Assembly: GCA_022865625.1 (NCBI GenBank)
Contig: JALHTB010000211.1
Span: 1 to 11,512 of the forward strand
From: Candidatus Bathyarchaeota archaeon
GTDB lineage: Archaea; Thermoproteota; Bathyarchaeia; 40CM-2-53-6; FEN-987
Reading direction: 5' to 3'
DNA length: 11,512 nt
Position 1 is the stretch's first letter; each line of letters opens with the position of its first letter. A model generated the notes under the pieces. The model was given only the letters and a program-made list of their open reading frames with translations. It was not told the DNA's origin and searched no databases. Below are positions 1 to 5,640 of the stretch, piece after piece. Position numbers and translations under genes: made by a program.

Positions 1-708
1 GACTTGTTTCTCGTATCGTGGCAGCACGACAACTTGGGCGCCCAATTCAGTGAGCGGACGGGCCAAGCGTGTGACAATGCTCCTCTTCACCCCGCTTCGG
101 ATGAGATAGGAAGCATACTCTTCTTCAGTTCGTAACACAACGATAGGCTTCTCGCTGCGCAACCCTAAGGTATCCCTCAGATCGACCCCAGGAGCATAGG
201 CGCGGATCCACACAGCAGGGTCAAGTGCGTTGTACTGTACAATGTCAGACGGGGCGATGCCGTATCGCTTCCACGCACTCTTGGGCACAGCTCTCGGAGT
301 GAACAGCCTCTTCAACAGGGGAATCGATAGCCTACAAACTGCTTCGGCGTGCGGGGAATCGCAGAGAGCGTAGTGAGGAATCCCGAGTCCATACGCCACT
401 CTCGCAGCCTCTGGCGAACAGAAAGATATCACAAGATCGGGCCGCTTGTCAACGATTAACTCCGTGAGTCCCGTGATTCTCTTGGAGCTCTCTGTGAGTT
501 TAGCTGCCAAGTCAGCGCCGCCATGTCTTCCGATTACTGTTGCGTTCGTGTTGCGTATTTGCAGGAGCTGCTCTACCTCTCTGTAATGCCTAGTGGTGAC
601 AAAGGCCTCGTGCCCGTGCTCGGTCAGCCTTCGAACGAAGACGGAGAACAGGTTCGCCTGTTTCGGGGTCAGCACATCGATCCAGATTCTCATTGCAGAG
701 TTGCCCAT
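1..708 (-). CDS. DUF354 family glycosyltransferase-like protein (C-terminus outside window)
   Basis: An open minus-strand frame runs without a stop from 708 to the left edge (236 codons seen). The N-terminus contains MRIWIDVLTPKQANLF, which matches the 'MKIWxDxLTPKQ' opening of the archaeal DUF354 family (GT-B fold, related to UDP-GlcNAc 2-epimerase and MurG-like glycosyltransferases). Further family-like stretches are DKRPDLVISFCSPEAARVA, CDSPHAEAV (usual form D-[ST]-P-H-A) and YNALDPAVW. The exact reaction is unknown for the family; a role in glycan or nucleotide-sugar metabolism is inferred. The ATG at 708 is chosen because GAGG lies 7 nt before it. The next in-frame ATG at 693 starts exactly at the conserved MRIW but has no purine-rich site. 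It is divergent from a nucleotide-sugar dehydrogenase, which supports a glycan role. The C-terminal part of the GT-B fold is cut off by the window. Confidence 0.82.
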   Translation of the reverse strand, partial: MGNSAMRIWIDVLTPKQANLFSVFVRRLTEHGHEAFVTTRHYREVEQLLQIRNTNATVIGRHGGADLAAKLTESSKRITGLTELIVDKRPDLVISFCSPEAARVAYGLGIPHYALCDSPHAEAVCRLSIPLLKRLFTPRAVPKSAWKRYGIAPSDIVQYNALDPAVWIRAYAPGVDLRDTLGLRSEKPIVVLRTEEEYASYLIRSGVKRSIVTRLARPLTELGAQVVVLPRYEKQV

Positions 709-746
709 TCGAAATCCTCTACCGCTGTCATGATCCCATTGTTACG

Positions 747-774
747 ACTGTTCAATTCCAAGCTAAGGAACAGT
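747..774. repeat. Inverted repeat in divergent promoter region (operator candidate)
   Basis: ACTGTTC (747-753) and GAACAGT (768-774) form a perfect 7-bp inverted repeat with a 14-nt spacer. It sits in the 130-nt gap between the divergent DUF354 and sugar dehydrogenase genes, next to an AT-rich TATA-like box. Placement and symmetry suit a regulator-binding site, but no regulator is encoded nearby and 7-bp arms can occur by chance. Confidence 0.3.
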
Positions 775-776
775 AG

Positions 777-785
777 CCCTAAATA
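777..785. promoter_or_regulatory. TATA-like box between divergent genes
   Basis: The stretch CCCTAAATACG contains an AT-rich core resembling an archaeal TATA box, about 55 nt before the ATG at 839. The complementary strand reads GTATTTAGG, so it could also serve the minus-strand gene starting at 708. Assigned by pattern only. Confidence 0.3.
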
Positions 786-838
786 CGCCTTCCATTCGAC
801 CGTACGTTTTGGTGTTTCTTGTGGCTCCCTCCGAGCTC

Positions 839-2212
839 ATGACAACGGACCCGCGCGACATCCCTGCGAAACTGAATGCTGGTCTGTTCACTGTTGAGAT
901 GGTCGGACTTGGTTGGATGGGGTTGCCGTTGGCATGTCTCTTCGCTGAAGCTGGCGCCCATGTCATCGGAGCAGACCAGAACTCATCTCTGGTCAAGGCG
1001 ATCAACTCCCGGAAGTCACCAATCAATGAGGAAGGCCTACCTGAACTTGTCAGGAAGGTCGTGGGCTCAGGCAAGTTGACAGCGACGACAGACACAGAGG
1101 ACGCCTCATCGAAGAGCGACATAATCGCGATCATGGTCCCGACACTAATCGATCGACACAAGAAACCGTACTACCAACATGTGGAGGAGGCATGTGTCGA
1201 GATCGGCAAAGGGATCCGACCCGGTTCCCTCGTACTCTTCCAGAGTACGTGTGGGCCCACCGTTACTGACAGGGTCGTCAAGGTCACAATCGAGAAACAC
1301 TCTGGACTCAAAGCAGGACAGGATTTCGGACTCGCCTACAGCCCCATCAGAGCAATGGGAGGCCAAGGACTAACCGACATGCGGAAATATGCAAGGGCTG
1401 TGGGTGCCATCGACAAGAGAAGCCTCGACGTGACGGTCGCAGTACTGTCATGCATTGTTGATGGTGAACTCATCAGAATGCGCGACATACCCACTGCTGA
1501 GGCTTCGAAACTCTTCGAGACAATCTACAGAGATGTCGTCATAGCGCTATCGAATGAATTCGCAATCTTCTGCGAGGAAGCCCGAATCGACTATCTCGAA
1601 GCAATGGAGGCGGCCAATTCTCAGCCTTACTCTCACTTGCTGTTCCCTGGAGCTGGCGTGGGAGGTCACTGTCTTCCTGTTTATCCGTACCTTCTCGCGG
1701 CTGAAGCAAACGAGACGAAACTCAGAATTCCCATGGATTCGCGACGAACCAACGATCAGATGCCCAGTCACGTCCTAAGACTCGCCGCTGAAGGCTTGAG
1801 AATCTGCGGCAAGAGTGGCAAGAGTGTCAAGAGATCAAGATTCACAGTGCTCGGCATCGCCTATCGCCCGAACGTGAAGGAGACTAGATTCTCACCCTCG
1901 ATCGAACTTGTTAACCTACTGAGAAAGCGCGGGAGCAGAGTCTCTGTGTATGATCCCATGTACACTCAAGAAGAGCTCAAACAAATGGGCTACCATGCAA
2001 TGCCCACTTTGCCAGGCGCGTTGGAGAGAGCAGACTGTACAATTCTCGCAGTAGCCCACAACGAGTTCAGGTTGATAAAAGCAATCGATCTAGCTGCGAA
2101 TATGTCAAAGAACTCGGTCGTCGTCGACTGCACGGGAACCCTTGAACCAGAAGACATAGAAAAGGTAGGCCTCATCTACAGAGGTATAGGGAGAGGGCTC
2201 TGGTCCAAGTAA
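839..2212 (+). CDS. Nucleotide-sugar dehydrogenase (UDP-glucose/UDP-ManNAc/GDP-Man dehydrogenase family), atypical active site
   Basis: Members oxidise the C6 hydroxyl of an NDP-sugar to a uronic acid with two NAD+, supplying surface-glycan or N-glycan precursors. The 457-aa product has the full three-domain plan: an N-terminal Rossmann domain (GLGWMG, residues 23-28), a central helical domain with EASKLFETIYRDVVIALSNE carrying the conserved Lys224 and Asn239, the catalytic-cysteine loop GAGVGGHCLP (Cys278), and a C-terminal nucleotide-binding domain with GIAYRPNVKETR (339-350). Two motifs deviate. The usual 'YSPER' reads YSPIR (Ile170 for Glu), and 'GGHCxPVDP' reads GGHCLPVYP (Tyr282 for Asp). 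The exact sugar substrate is therefore open. The ATG at 839 is preferred over an upstream in-frame TTG at 809: MTTDPRDIPAKLNAGLFTVE matches the short helix-plus-strand leader of archaeal members. It is divergent from the DUF354 gene, suggesting a glycan locus extending left of the window. Confidence 0.88.
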   Translation: MTTDPRDIPAKLNAGLFTVEMVGLGWMGLPLACLFAEAGAHVIGADQNSSLVKAINSRKSPINEEGLPELVRKVVGSGKLTATTDTEDASSKSDIIAIMVPTLIDRHKKPYYQHVEEACVEIGKGIRPGSLVLFQSTCGPTVTDRVVKVTIEKHSGLKAGQDFGLAYSPIRAMGGQGLTDMRKYARAVGAIDKRSLDVTVAVLSCIVDGELIRMRDIPTAEASKLFETIYRDVVIALSNEFAIFCEEARIDYLEAMEAANSQPYSHLLFPGAGVGGHCLPVYPYLLAAEANETKLRIPMDSRRTNDQMPSHVLRLAAEGLRICGKSGKSVKRSRFTVLGIAYRPNVKETRFSPSIELVNLLRKRGSRVSVYDPMYTQEELKQMGYHAMPTLPGALERADCTILAVAHNEFRLIKAIDLAANMSKNSVVVDCTGTLEPEDIEKVGLIYRGIGRGLWSK

Positions 2213-2250
2213 TGTGATAAGCCCAGACCGATGATCATAGAAACATGTGA

Positions 2251-2272
2251 TATAGATTCCGTATGTGAGGGG
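2251..2272 (+). promoter_or_regulatory. TATA-like box and strong ribosome-binding site of trm112
   Basis: TATAGATT (2251-2258) is a TATA-like box in the 66-nt gap before trm112. GAGGGG (2267-2272) is a strong Shine-Dalgarno match 6 nt before the TTG at 2279 and decides that non-ATG start. The box is so close to the start that a transcript initiated from it might lack the Shine-Dalgarno, so read-through from the upstream gene is also possible. Confidence 0.45.
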
Positions 2273-2278
2273 AACTAG

Positions 2279-2548
2279 TTGAAGAAGAGGTTGATGGATA
2301 TACTTGCGTGCCCGATTGACAAGGCCTACCCTTTGGAGCTTCATGTTTTCGAGGAGGGCGAGGAGATCGTCTCAGGCATTATCATATGCCCGAAGTGTAG
2401 TCGATGGTATCCCATAATCGATGAGATCCCGCACATGCTCCCTGACGATCTGAGAGAGGAAAAGGAAGATGTAGCTTTCCTTCGAAGATGGAAGGACAAG
2501 ATACCTCAGAGCACACTCACAGAAGGCCGCCCGTTCAAGCTCGGATGA
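2279..2548 (+). CDS. trm112: Trm112-family methyltransferase activator
   Basis: This 89-aa protein is a Trm112/UPF0434-family zinc-ribbon-like protein. In archaea and eukaryotes Trm112 is an obligate partner that stabilises and activates SAM-dependent methyltransferases acting on tRNA (Trm9 and Trm11 types), rRNA and release factor (Mtq2/HemK type). Family signatures visible are MKKRLMDILACPIDK at the N-terminus, then IIICPKCSRWYPIIDEIP and HMLPDDLR. Cysteines are Cys11, Cys37 and Cys40; the first pair has only one Cys, so a complete four-Cys zinc site is not present. The start is TTG, supported by GAGGGG 6 nt upstream and by the match of the N-terminus to the family. It lies 66 nt after the sugar dehydrogenase on the same strand, and no methyltransferase partner is encoded in the window. 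The charged tail after residue 60 is predicted to be helical. Confidence 0.88.
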   Translation: MKKRLMDILACPIDKAYPLELHVFEEGEEIVSGIIICPKCSRWYPIIDEIPHMLPDDLREEKEDVAFLRRWKDKIPQSTLTEGRPFKLG

Positions 2549-2571
2549 TACTTCTCGCGGGAAATGAAGGA

Positions 2572-2578
2572 TTTATAG
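2572..2578 (+). promoter_or_regulatory. TATA-like box upstream of the structured region
   Basis: TTTATAG, preceded by the purine-rich GAAATGAAGGA, resembles an archaeal BRE/TATA pair. It lies 23 nt after the trm112 stop with no convincing protein start downstream. Initiation about 22-26 nt further on would begin a transcript near 2598, at the edge of the inverted-repeat-rich region. Confidence 0.4.
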
Positions 2579-2597
2579 CCGCGGTGAAGACTCGGGG

Positions 2598-2780
2598 TAC
2601 TTCGGCCCGGGGCTTACAGCCCGGTGGAGGAGCCTGATGCTCCGCCGAATGTAGTGGACAAAGGAACACTCATTCCGTCTAGGCATAGCGGGCTTTGGGT
2701 CTCGCCGATGAGAAGAAACCCGCCGACGGGAGTTCGAAAGGTTCGTGCACGAACCCGAACATCTCCCCCGGGCTACCATT
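2598..2780 (+). ncRNA. Candidate structured RNA with nested hairpins (unassigned)
   Basis: The 316-nt gap between trm112 and the PrsW gene has no convincing gene but carries ordered, mostly compatible helices. GCCCGGGG (2605-2612) can close with CCCCGGGC (2766-2773). Inside are GGTGGAG/CTCCGCC (2623-2629/2640-2646) and GGAC-AAA-GGAA with TTCC-GTCT (2656-2666/2673-2680). Next is a long hairpin, GCGGG and TTT (2688-2696) with AAA and CCCGC (2716-2723), capped by TCTC/GAGA. Last is GGGAG-TTCG (2728-2736) with CGAA and CTCCC (2756-2767) around the palindrome GGTTCGTGCACGAACC (2740-2755). A TATA-like box sits about 25 nt upstream. I see no RNase P, SRP or tRNA signature. It could instead be a decayed IS200/IS605 right end: GAAACCCG-CCGA-CGGGAGTTC resembles such ends. 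Boundaries are approximate. Confidence 0.4.
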
Positions 2781-2822
2781 CACCAGTCCCACACAACGTC
2801 GCTCAACGTCCTATCAGATAGC

Positions 2823-2842
2823 GGGCGTTCCGGATCGCGCCC
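2823..2842 (+). repeat. Small hairpin between the structured region and the PrsW stop
   Basis: GGGCG (2823-2827) and CGCCC (2838-2842) can form a short G+C-rich stem with a 10-nt loop in the convergent spacer. There is no T-tract, so it is not a clear terminator. The rest of 2781-2864 shows nothing identifiable. Confidence 0.25.
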
Positions 2843-2864
2843 AGTCCATTCTGTCCGGTTCGAA

Positions 2865-3641
2865 TTACAGTTGCTGAGCTCCACATGACCGGCAGAATCT
2901 GTCATCTACCAGCATCAAGTTTCCGCAGTACATGCAGTATTTGGTGCTGGAGAGAGGCGGAAGCGGCCTCGCCTCAGGTCTGAAAGGAGAGGCCGCGAGG
3001 GCTGCTTTTCTGAATCTGAAGAAGATCGCCCATCCTGCAGCGATGATGATACCGGCGATCAAGATCGCAATCAGAGCTTCGGTAGCAACCAGAGCGTAGT
3101 CGAATGCGGTGTGCAGGATTGTTGCAAGACAGAGGCCTACAAGACTTGAACCCCGGCCGGTCTTGAGTTTGTGCCGTGCCAGATAGTATCCGATGATTGA
3201 TCCCCAGAGTGCGTGCCCTGGAACTGATAGAATTGCTCGCACGATTCCTAAGACTGCTCCTCGACTCAGGACATACAACAGATTCTCTGGCGCTGCGAAC
3301 CCCAGCCCGGCTATTGCGCCATACACCAAGCCGTCCATCGGCTCATTGAACTCGCGCGAGTTGTATACGGAAAGGCGCACAGCCAGATACTTAGATGACT
3401 CTTCCACGAACGCCACGACGATCAGGAAATGAAGGAATAATGCAAGAGGATCAGGTGACGTTGGAAGGATTAGACTTCCAATTACCTCGGCGAAAATGAC
3501 CGGCACGACAAGTACTGCGCCCAGAACGAAAGTCTTCACGATGAGTCTGCGTGGTTCCCGCTCGTATCGGTCTCTTGTGTACACGTACCAAGCGAGGAAT
3601 ACGATTGGTGCGATTGCGATGACGATTAGTTCGAGATCCAT
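2865..3641 (-). CDS. PrsW-family intramembrane protease with C-terminal zinc ribbon
   Basis: This 258-aa polytopic membrane protein belongs to the PrsW family (CPBP/Abi superfamily), whose bacterial founder cleaves the anti-sigma factor RsiW in the membrane. Several hydrophobic segments are visible (about residues 4-22, 36-58, 66-82, 104-126, 130-155, 165-183 and 186-208). Family residues are present: YERYxREP-like DRYEREPRRLI near the N-terminus, the EExxK motif EESSK (Glu80, Glu81, Lys84), FAAPE (Glu119), His143 in GHALWG, and His177/Asp181 in LHTAFD. A cytosolic tail ends in a zinc ribbon, CMYCGN...CRSCG (Cys236, Cys239, Cys250, Cys253). The start is ATG, with no strong Shine-Dalgarno. It is a single gene, convergent with the structured region and divergent from dodecin. 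The substrate is unknown; archaea lack sigma/anti-sigma systems, so a different target is inferred. Confidence 0.85.
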   Translation of the reverse strand: MDLELIVIAIAPIVFLAWYVYTRDRYEREPRRLIVKTFVLGAVLVVPVIFAEVIGSLILPTSPDPLALFLHFLIVVAFVEESSKYLAVRLSVYNSREFNEPMDGLVYGAIAGLGFAAPENLLYVLSRGAVLGIVRAILSVPGHALWGSIIGYYLARHKLKTGRGSSLVGLCLATILHTAFDYALVATEALIAILIAGIIIAAGWAIFFRFRKAALAASPFRPEARPLPPLSSTKYCMYCGNLMLVDDRFCRSCGAQQL

Positions 3642-3893
3642 TGACTCACAAATCCTATCCGATGTCTCGATCCAGCAAACCAGTGTAACTGATTCTCTGT
3701 TTGAGCGGAATAGCGACTGACTGGCCAGTTATTTCTGGATTGCCATTGTCATCAGTCATGATTGTATGGATCCACTGCCGTTGAACAGCAGACCCGTTCC
3801 AGCCAGACTGGAGTATCTTTCGAGACTTCAGGAGACTGTAACGCAAAGAGTTATCGTCTCGCGATCAGCATCAATCTCGCAGAGGTGGGCAAC

Positions 3894-4094
3894 ATGGTTT
3901 GGAAGTACATTGAGATTGTTGGAGAATCGCCTGAAAGCTTCGCTGATGCTGTTCGGGAAGCCATAGAAGAGGCATCAAAGACCGTGCGCGGAATGGAGTG
4001 GTTCGAAGTGGCTTCGTTGCGAGGAAGAATCACGAAGGATAAAGTCGGACTGTTTCAGGCAGCTGTGAAAATAGGCTTCAAGGTAGAACGCTAG
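3894..4094 (+). CDS. Dodecin family protein
   Basis: A 66-aa protein of the dodecin family: small beta-alpha-beta-beta subunits that form hollow dodecamers binding flavins (riboflavin, lumichrome or FMN) for storage or protection. The sequence shows the typical MVWKYIEIVGESPESF opening, the helix DAVREAIEEASKTVRG, then WFEVASLRGRI and FQAAVKIGFKVE. Trp36 and Gln55 fall at the positions that stack on and hold the flavin in the haloarchaeal dodecin. The ATG at 3894 is chosen because GAGGTG lies 6 nt upstream and the length matches the family; the frame continues upstream to 3762, but that part has no family similarity. The stop is 16 nt before the PLP-enzyme gene, so the two are probably co-transcribed. 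The 252-nt gap before it contains only a 10-bp palindrome (3720-3729) and weak AT-rich spots. Confidence 0.9.
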   Translation: MVWKYIEIVGESPESFADAVREAIEEASKTVRGMEWFEVASLRGRITKDKVGLFQAAVKIGFKVER

Positions 4095-4110
4095 ATCCAG
4101 GTGCACATGA

Positions 4111-5100
4111 ATGGAGACGCCGTCCGAGAGGCCCCTTCCCTCGTTGGATGATGTTAAGCGAGCAGCGAAGACGATACAAGGCATCGCCTACAGAACTCCA
4201 CTGTACAGAAGTGAGTATCTCAGTCGCCAGTTCGATGCAAATGTGTTCTTGAAGCTGGAATGCTACCAACCGATTCGAGTGTTCAAGATACGCGGCGCCG
4301 CAAACAAGATGCTGCACCTTGACGACGTTCAACTGAATAGTGGTGTAGTGGCGGTCTCTTCCGGCAACCATGGCCTAGCTGTGGCGTACGTTGCCAGACT
4401 GCTCGGGACCACTGCGACGATTGTTGTGCCCACATCTGCCGTACCTGAGAAAATAGCTGCTATCAAAGAACAGGGAGCGACTGTGGTGGAACATGGACGA
4501 AGCCATGCTGAAAGACACGCTCGAGGACTGGAGATACAGAAAGAACAGGGAGCGATACTCGTCCATCCCTTTGACGACCCAGATGTCATCGCGGGTCAAG
4601 GAACAATAGGCCTAGAAATCTTGGAAGACCTACCGGATGTCGATACTGTCCTAGTTCCTGTTGGTGGTGGTGGACTCATCGCAGGAATCTCTCTCGCCAT
4701 GAAGGCGGAGAGACCTGACACCAAGGTGTACGGTGTTCAATCCGAGAAGGCCCCGTCGATGTACGAATCACTCAGAGCGGGTAGACCGATCAGACTGGAC
4801 GATTCTAGCACAATCGCTGATGGCCTAGCCCCCGGAGAACCAGGACAACTCACGTTTCGCATAGCCAGCAAACACGTAGACAGCATTCTCTTGACATCGG
4901 ATGAGAGGATTCGGTTGGCGACAAAGATGGCGCTCGAGTCGCTCCATGTGCTCGTCGAGCCGTCAGCCGCCGCCGTCATAGCTGCGCTTGGTCACAGCTA
5001 TCATCCGAGGACAGGAGAAAACCTCGTGCTGGTCATCAGCGGCGGAAACATCTCGCTAAGGCTACTTCGCGACCTGCTCAACAGTAACCAGAGCACGTAA
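4111..5100 (+). CDS. Threonine ammonia-lyase / serine dehydratase-like PLP enzyme
   Basis: A 329-aa fold-type II PLP enzyme resembling catabolic threonine dehydratase and serine racemase. The expected reaction is deamination of threonine to 2-oxobutanoate (or serine to pyruvate), in the cytosol. Visible features are the PLP-binding lysine in VFKIRGAANK (Lys59), the substrate loop SSGNHG (83-88), the phosphate-binding GGGGL (185-189), Glu283 in LVEPSAAA, and SGGN (310-313) near the end. There is no C-terminal ACT regulatory domain, so it is the short form rather than the isoleucine-feedback-inhibited biosynthetic IlvA. The usual Ser just before FK is Val (RVFK), a variant that may occur in related dehydratases. 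The ATG is preceded by GGTG with 7-nt spacing, 16 nt after dodecin, suggesting one transcript. Serine racemase or another beta-elimination activity cannot be excluded by sequence. Confidence 0.82.
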   Translation: METPSERPLPSLDDVKRAAKTIQGIAYRTPLYRSEYLSRQFDANVFLKLECYQPIRVFKIRGAANKMLHLDDVQLNSGVVAVSSGNHGLAVAYVARLLGTTATIVVPTSAVPEKIAAIKEQGATVVEHGRSHAERHARGLEIQKEQGAILVHPFDDPDVIAGQGTIGLEILEDLPDVDTVLVPVGGGGLIAGISLAMKAERPDTKVYGVQSEKAPSMYESLRAGRPIRLDDSSTIADGLAPGEPGQLTFRIASKHVDSILLTSDERIRLATKMALESLHVLVEPSAAAVIAALGHSYHPRTGENLVLVISGGNISLRLLRDLLNSNQST

Positions 5101-5142
5101 TGGCTTGACAGAAAGCGCTATCATACCACAGGTGGGTATCTC

Positions 5143-5172
5143 GTCTCTCCTGATGCCGTGCCTGGGAGAGAC
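5143..5172 (+). promoter_or_regulatory. Inverted repeat masking the ribosome-binding site of the thioesterase gene
   Basis: GTCTCTCC (5143-5150) and GGAGAGAC (5165-5172) form a perfect 8-bp stem with a 14-nt loop. The downstream arm covers the Shine-Dalgarno GGGAG (5164-5168) of the thioesterase gene starting at 5178. Folding in RNA would occlude ribosome binding. No T-tract follows, which argues against a terminator. The regulatory role is inferred. Confidence 0.45.
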
Positions 5173-5177
5173 ATGTG

Positions 5178-5588
5178 ATGGTCTTCACAGTCAATATTCC
5201 TGTCAGATGGGTGGACACGGACGCGCTTCGAGTAGTCCACTACTCAAACTACTTCAGATACGTTGAGGCAGCAGAGGAGGATCTCTATCGTTCTCTCGGC
5301 TTCACATTCAGGGAACTGAATGAGAAGTACAAGATAGCCATCCCACGTGTGGAGGCGTTCTGCAGCTACAAGGCTCCGGCTAGATTCGGAGACATTGTGA
5401 CTGTGATGCTACGAGTGGACGAGAGAACAGAGAAGACGATGAAGTACAGTTTCGAGATTCGTAAGAAATCTGATGGCGAATTGCTCTGTACGGGTTATCT
5501 CAGAATCATCGGACTCGATCTCGTCAGCTGGAAAGCAACGGCGCTTCCTTCCAACATTATGGACAAAGTGGCAAAAGCGCTCGAATAG
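5178..5588 (+). CDS. Acyl-CoA thioesterase, 4-hydroxybenzoyl-CoA thioesterase/YbgC-like (hot-dog fold)
   Basis: A 136-aa single hot-dog domain protein, the usual length of the YbgC/FcbC-like family, which hydrolyses acyl-CoA thioesters in the cytosol. The N-terminal signature RWVDTDALRVVHYSNYFRY matches the family motif 'DTDxxGxVxxxxY'; Asp15 is the expected catalytic residue and the following central helix is AAEEDLYRSLG. The usual Gly after DTDA is Leu-Arg, a mild deviation. Later strands read FCSYKAPARFGD and DGELLCTGYLRI, as in other members. The ATG at 5178 is chosen; a GTG at 5175 directly before it is an equally possible start (GGGAG spacing 9 or 6 nt). It lies 77 nt after the PLP-enzyme gene and converges on Tes with 52 nt between stops. 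The acyl substrate is unknown. Confidence 0.85.
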   Translation: MVFTVNIPVRWVDTDALRVVHYSNYFRYVEAAEEDLYRSLGFTFRELNEKYKIAIPRVEAFCSYKAPARFGDIVTVMLRVDERTEKTMKYSFEIRKKSDGELLCTGYLRIIGLDLVSWKATALPSNIMDKVAKALE

Positions 5589-5640
5589 AAGCGGTGATGA
5601 AGGAGAAGATGGAGCTGTCGAAGACGGCGGGATGGTTGAG

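Noticed and set aside
809..838. Longer N-terminus of the sugar dehydrogenase from a TTG at 809
   Set aside because: The ten extra residues have no family counterpart and no ribosome-binding site precedes the TTG. The ATG at 839 gives the usual archaeal leader.
2624..2821. 65-aa plus-strand reading frame in the 2549-2864 gap as a gene
   Set aside because: Starts with GTG without a ribosome-binding site, has Arg/Pro-rich composition, no recognised domain, and overlaps the hairpin-rich region.
2855..2875. tRNA T-arm-like GGTTCGAAT
   Set aside because: The flanking bases do not form a 5-bp T stem, and no acceptor stem, D arm or anticodon arm lies upstream.
3720..3729. ACTGGCCAGT palindrome between PrsW and dodecin
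   Set aside because: Ten-base palindromes are expected by chance at this length, it is far from both starts, and no second copy is near.
3762..3893. 44-residue N-terminal extension of dodecin
   Set aside because: Dodecins are about 65-70 aa. The ATG at 3894 has a good Shine-Dalgarno and starts exactly at the conserved beta strand; the upstream codons resemble noncoding DNA.
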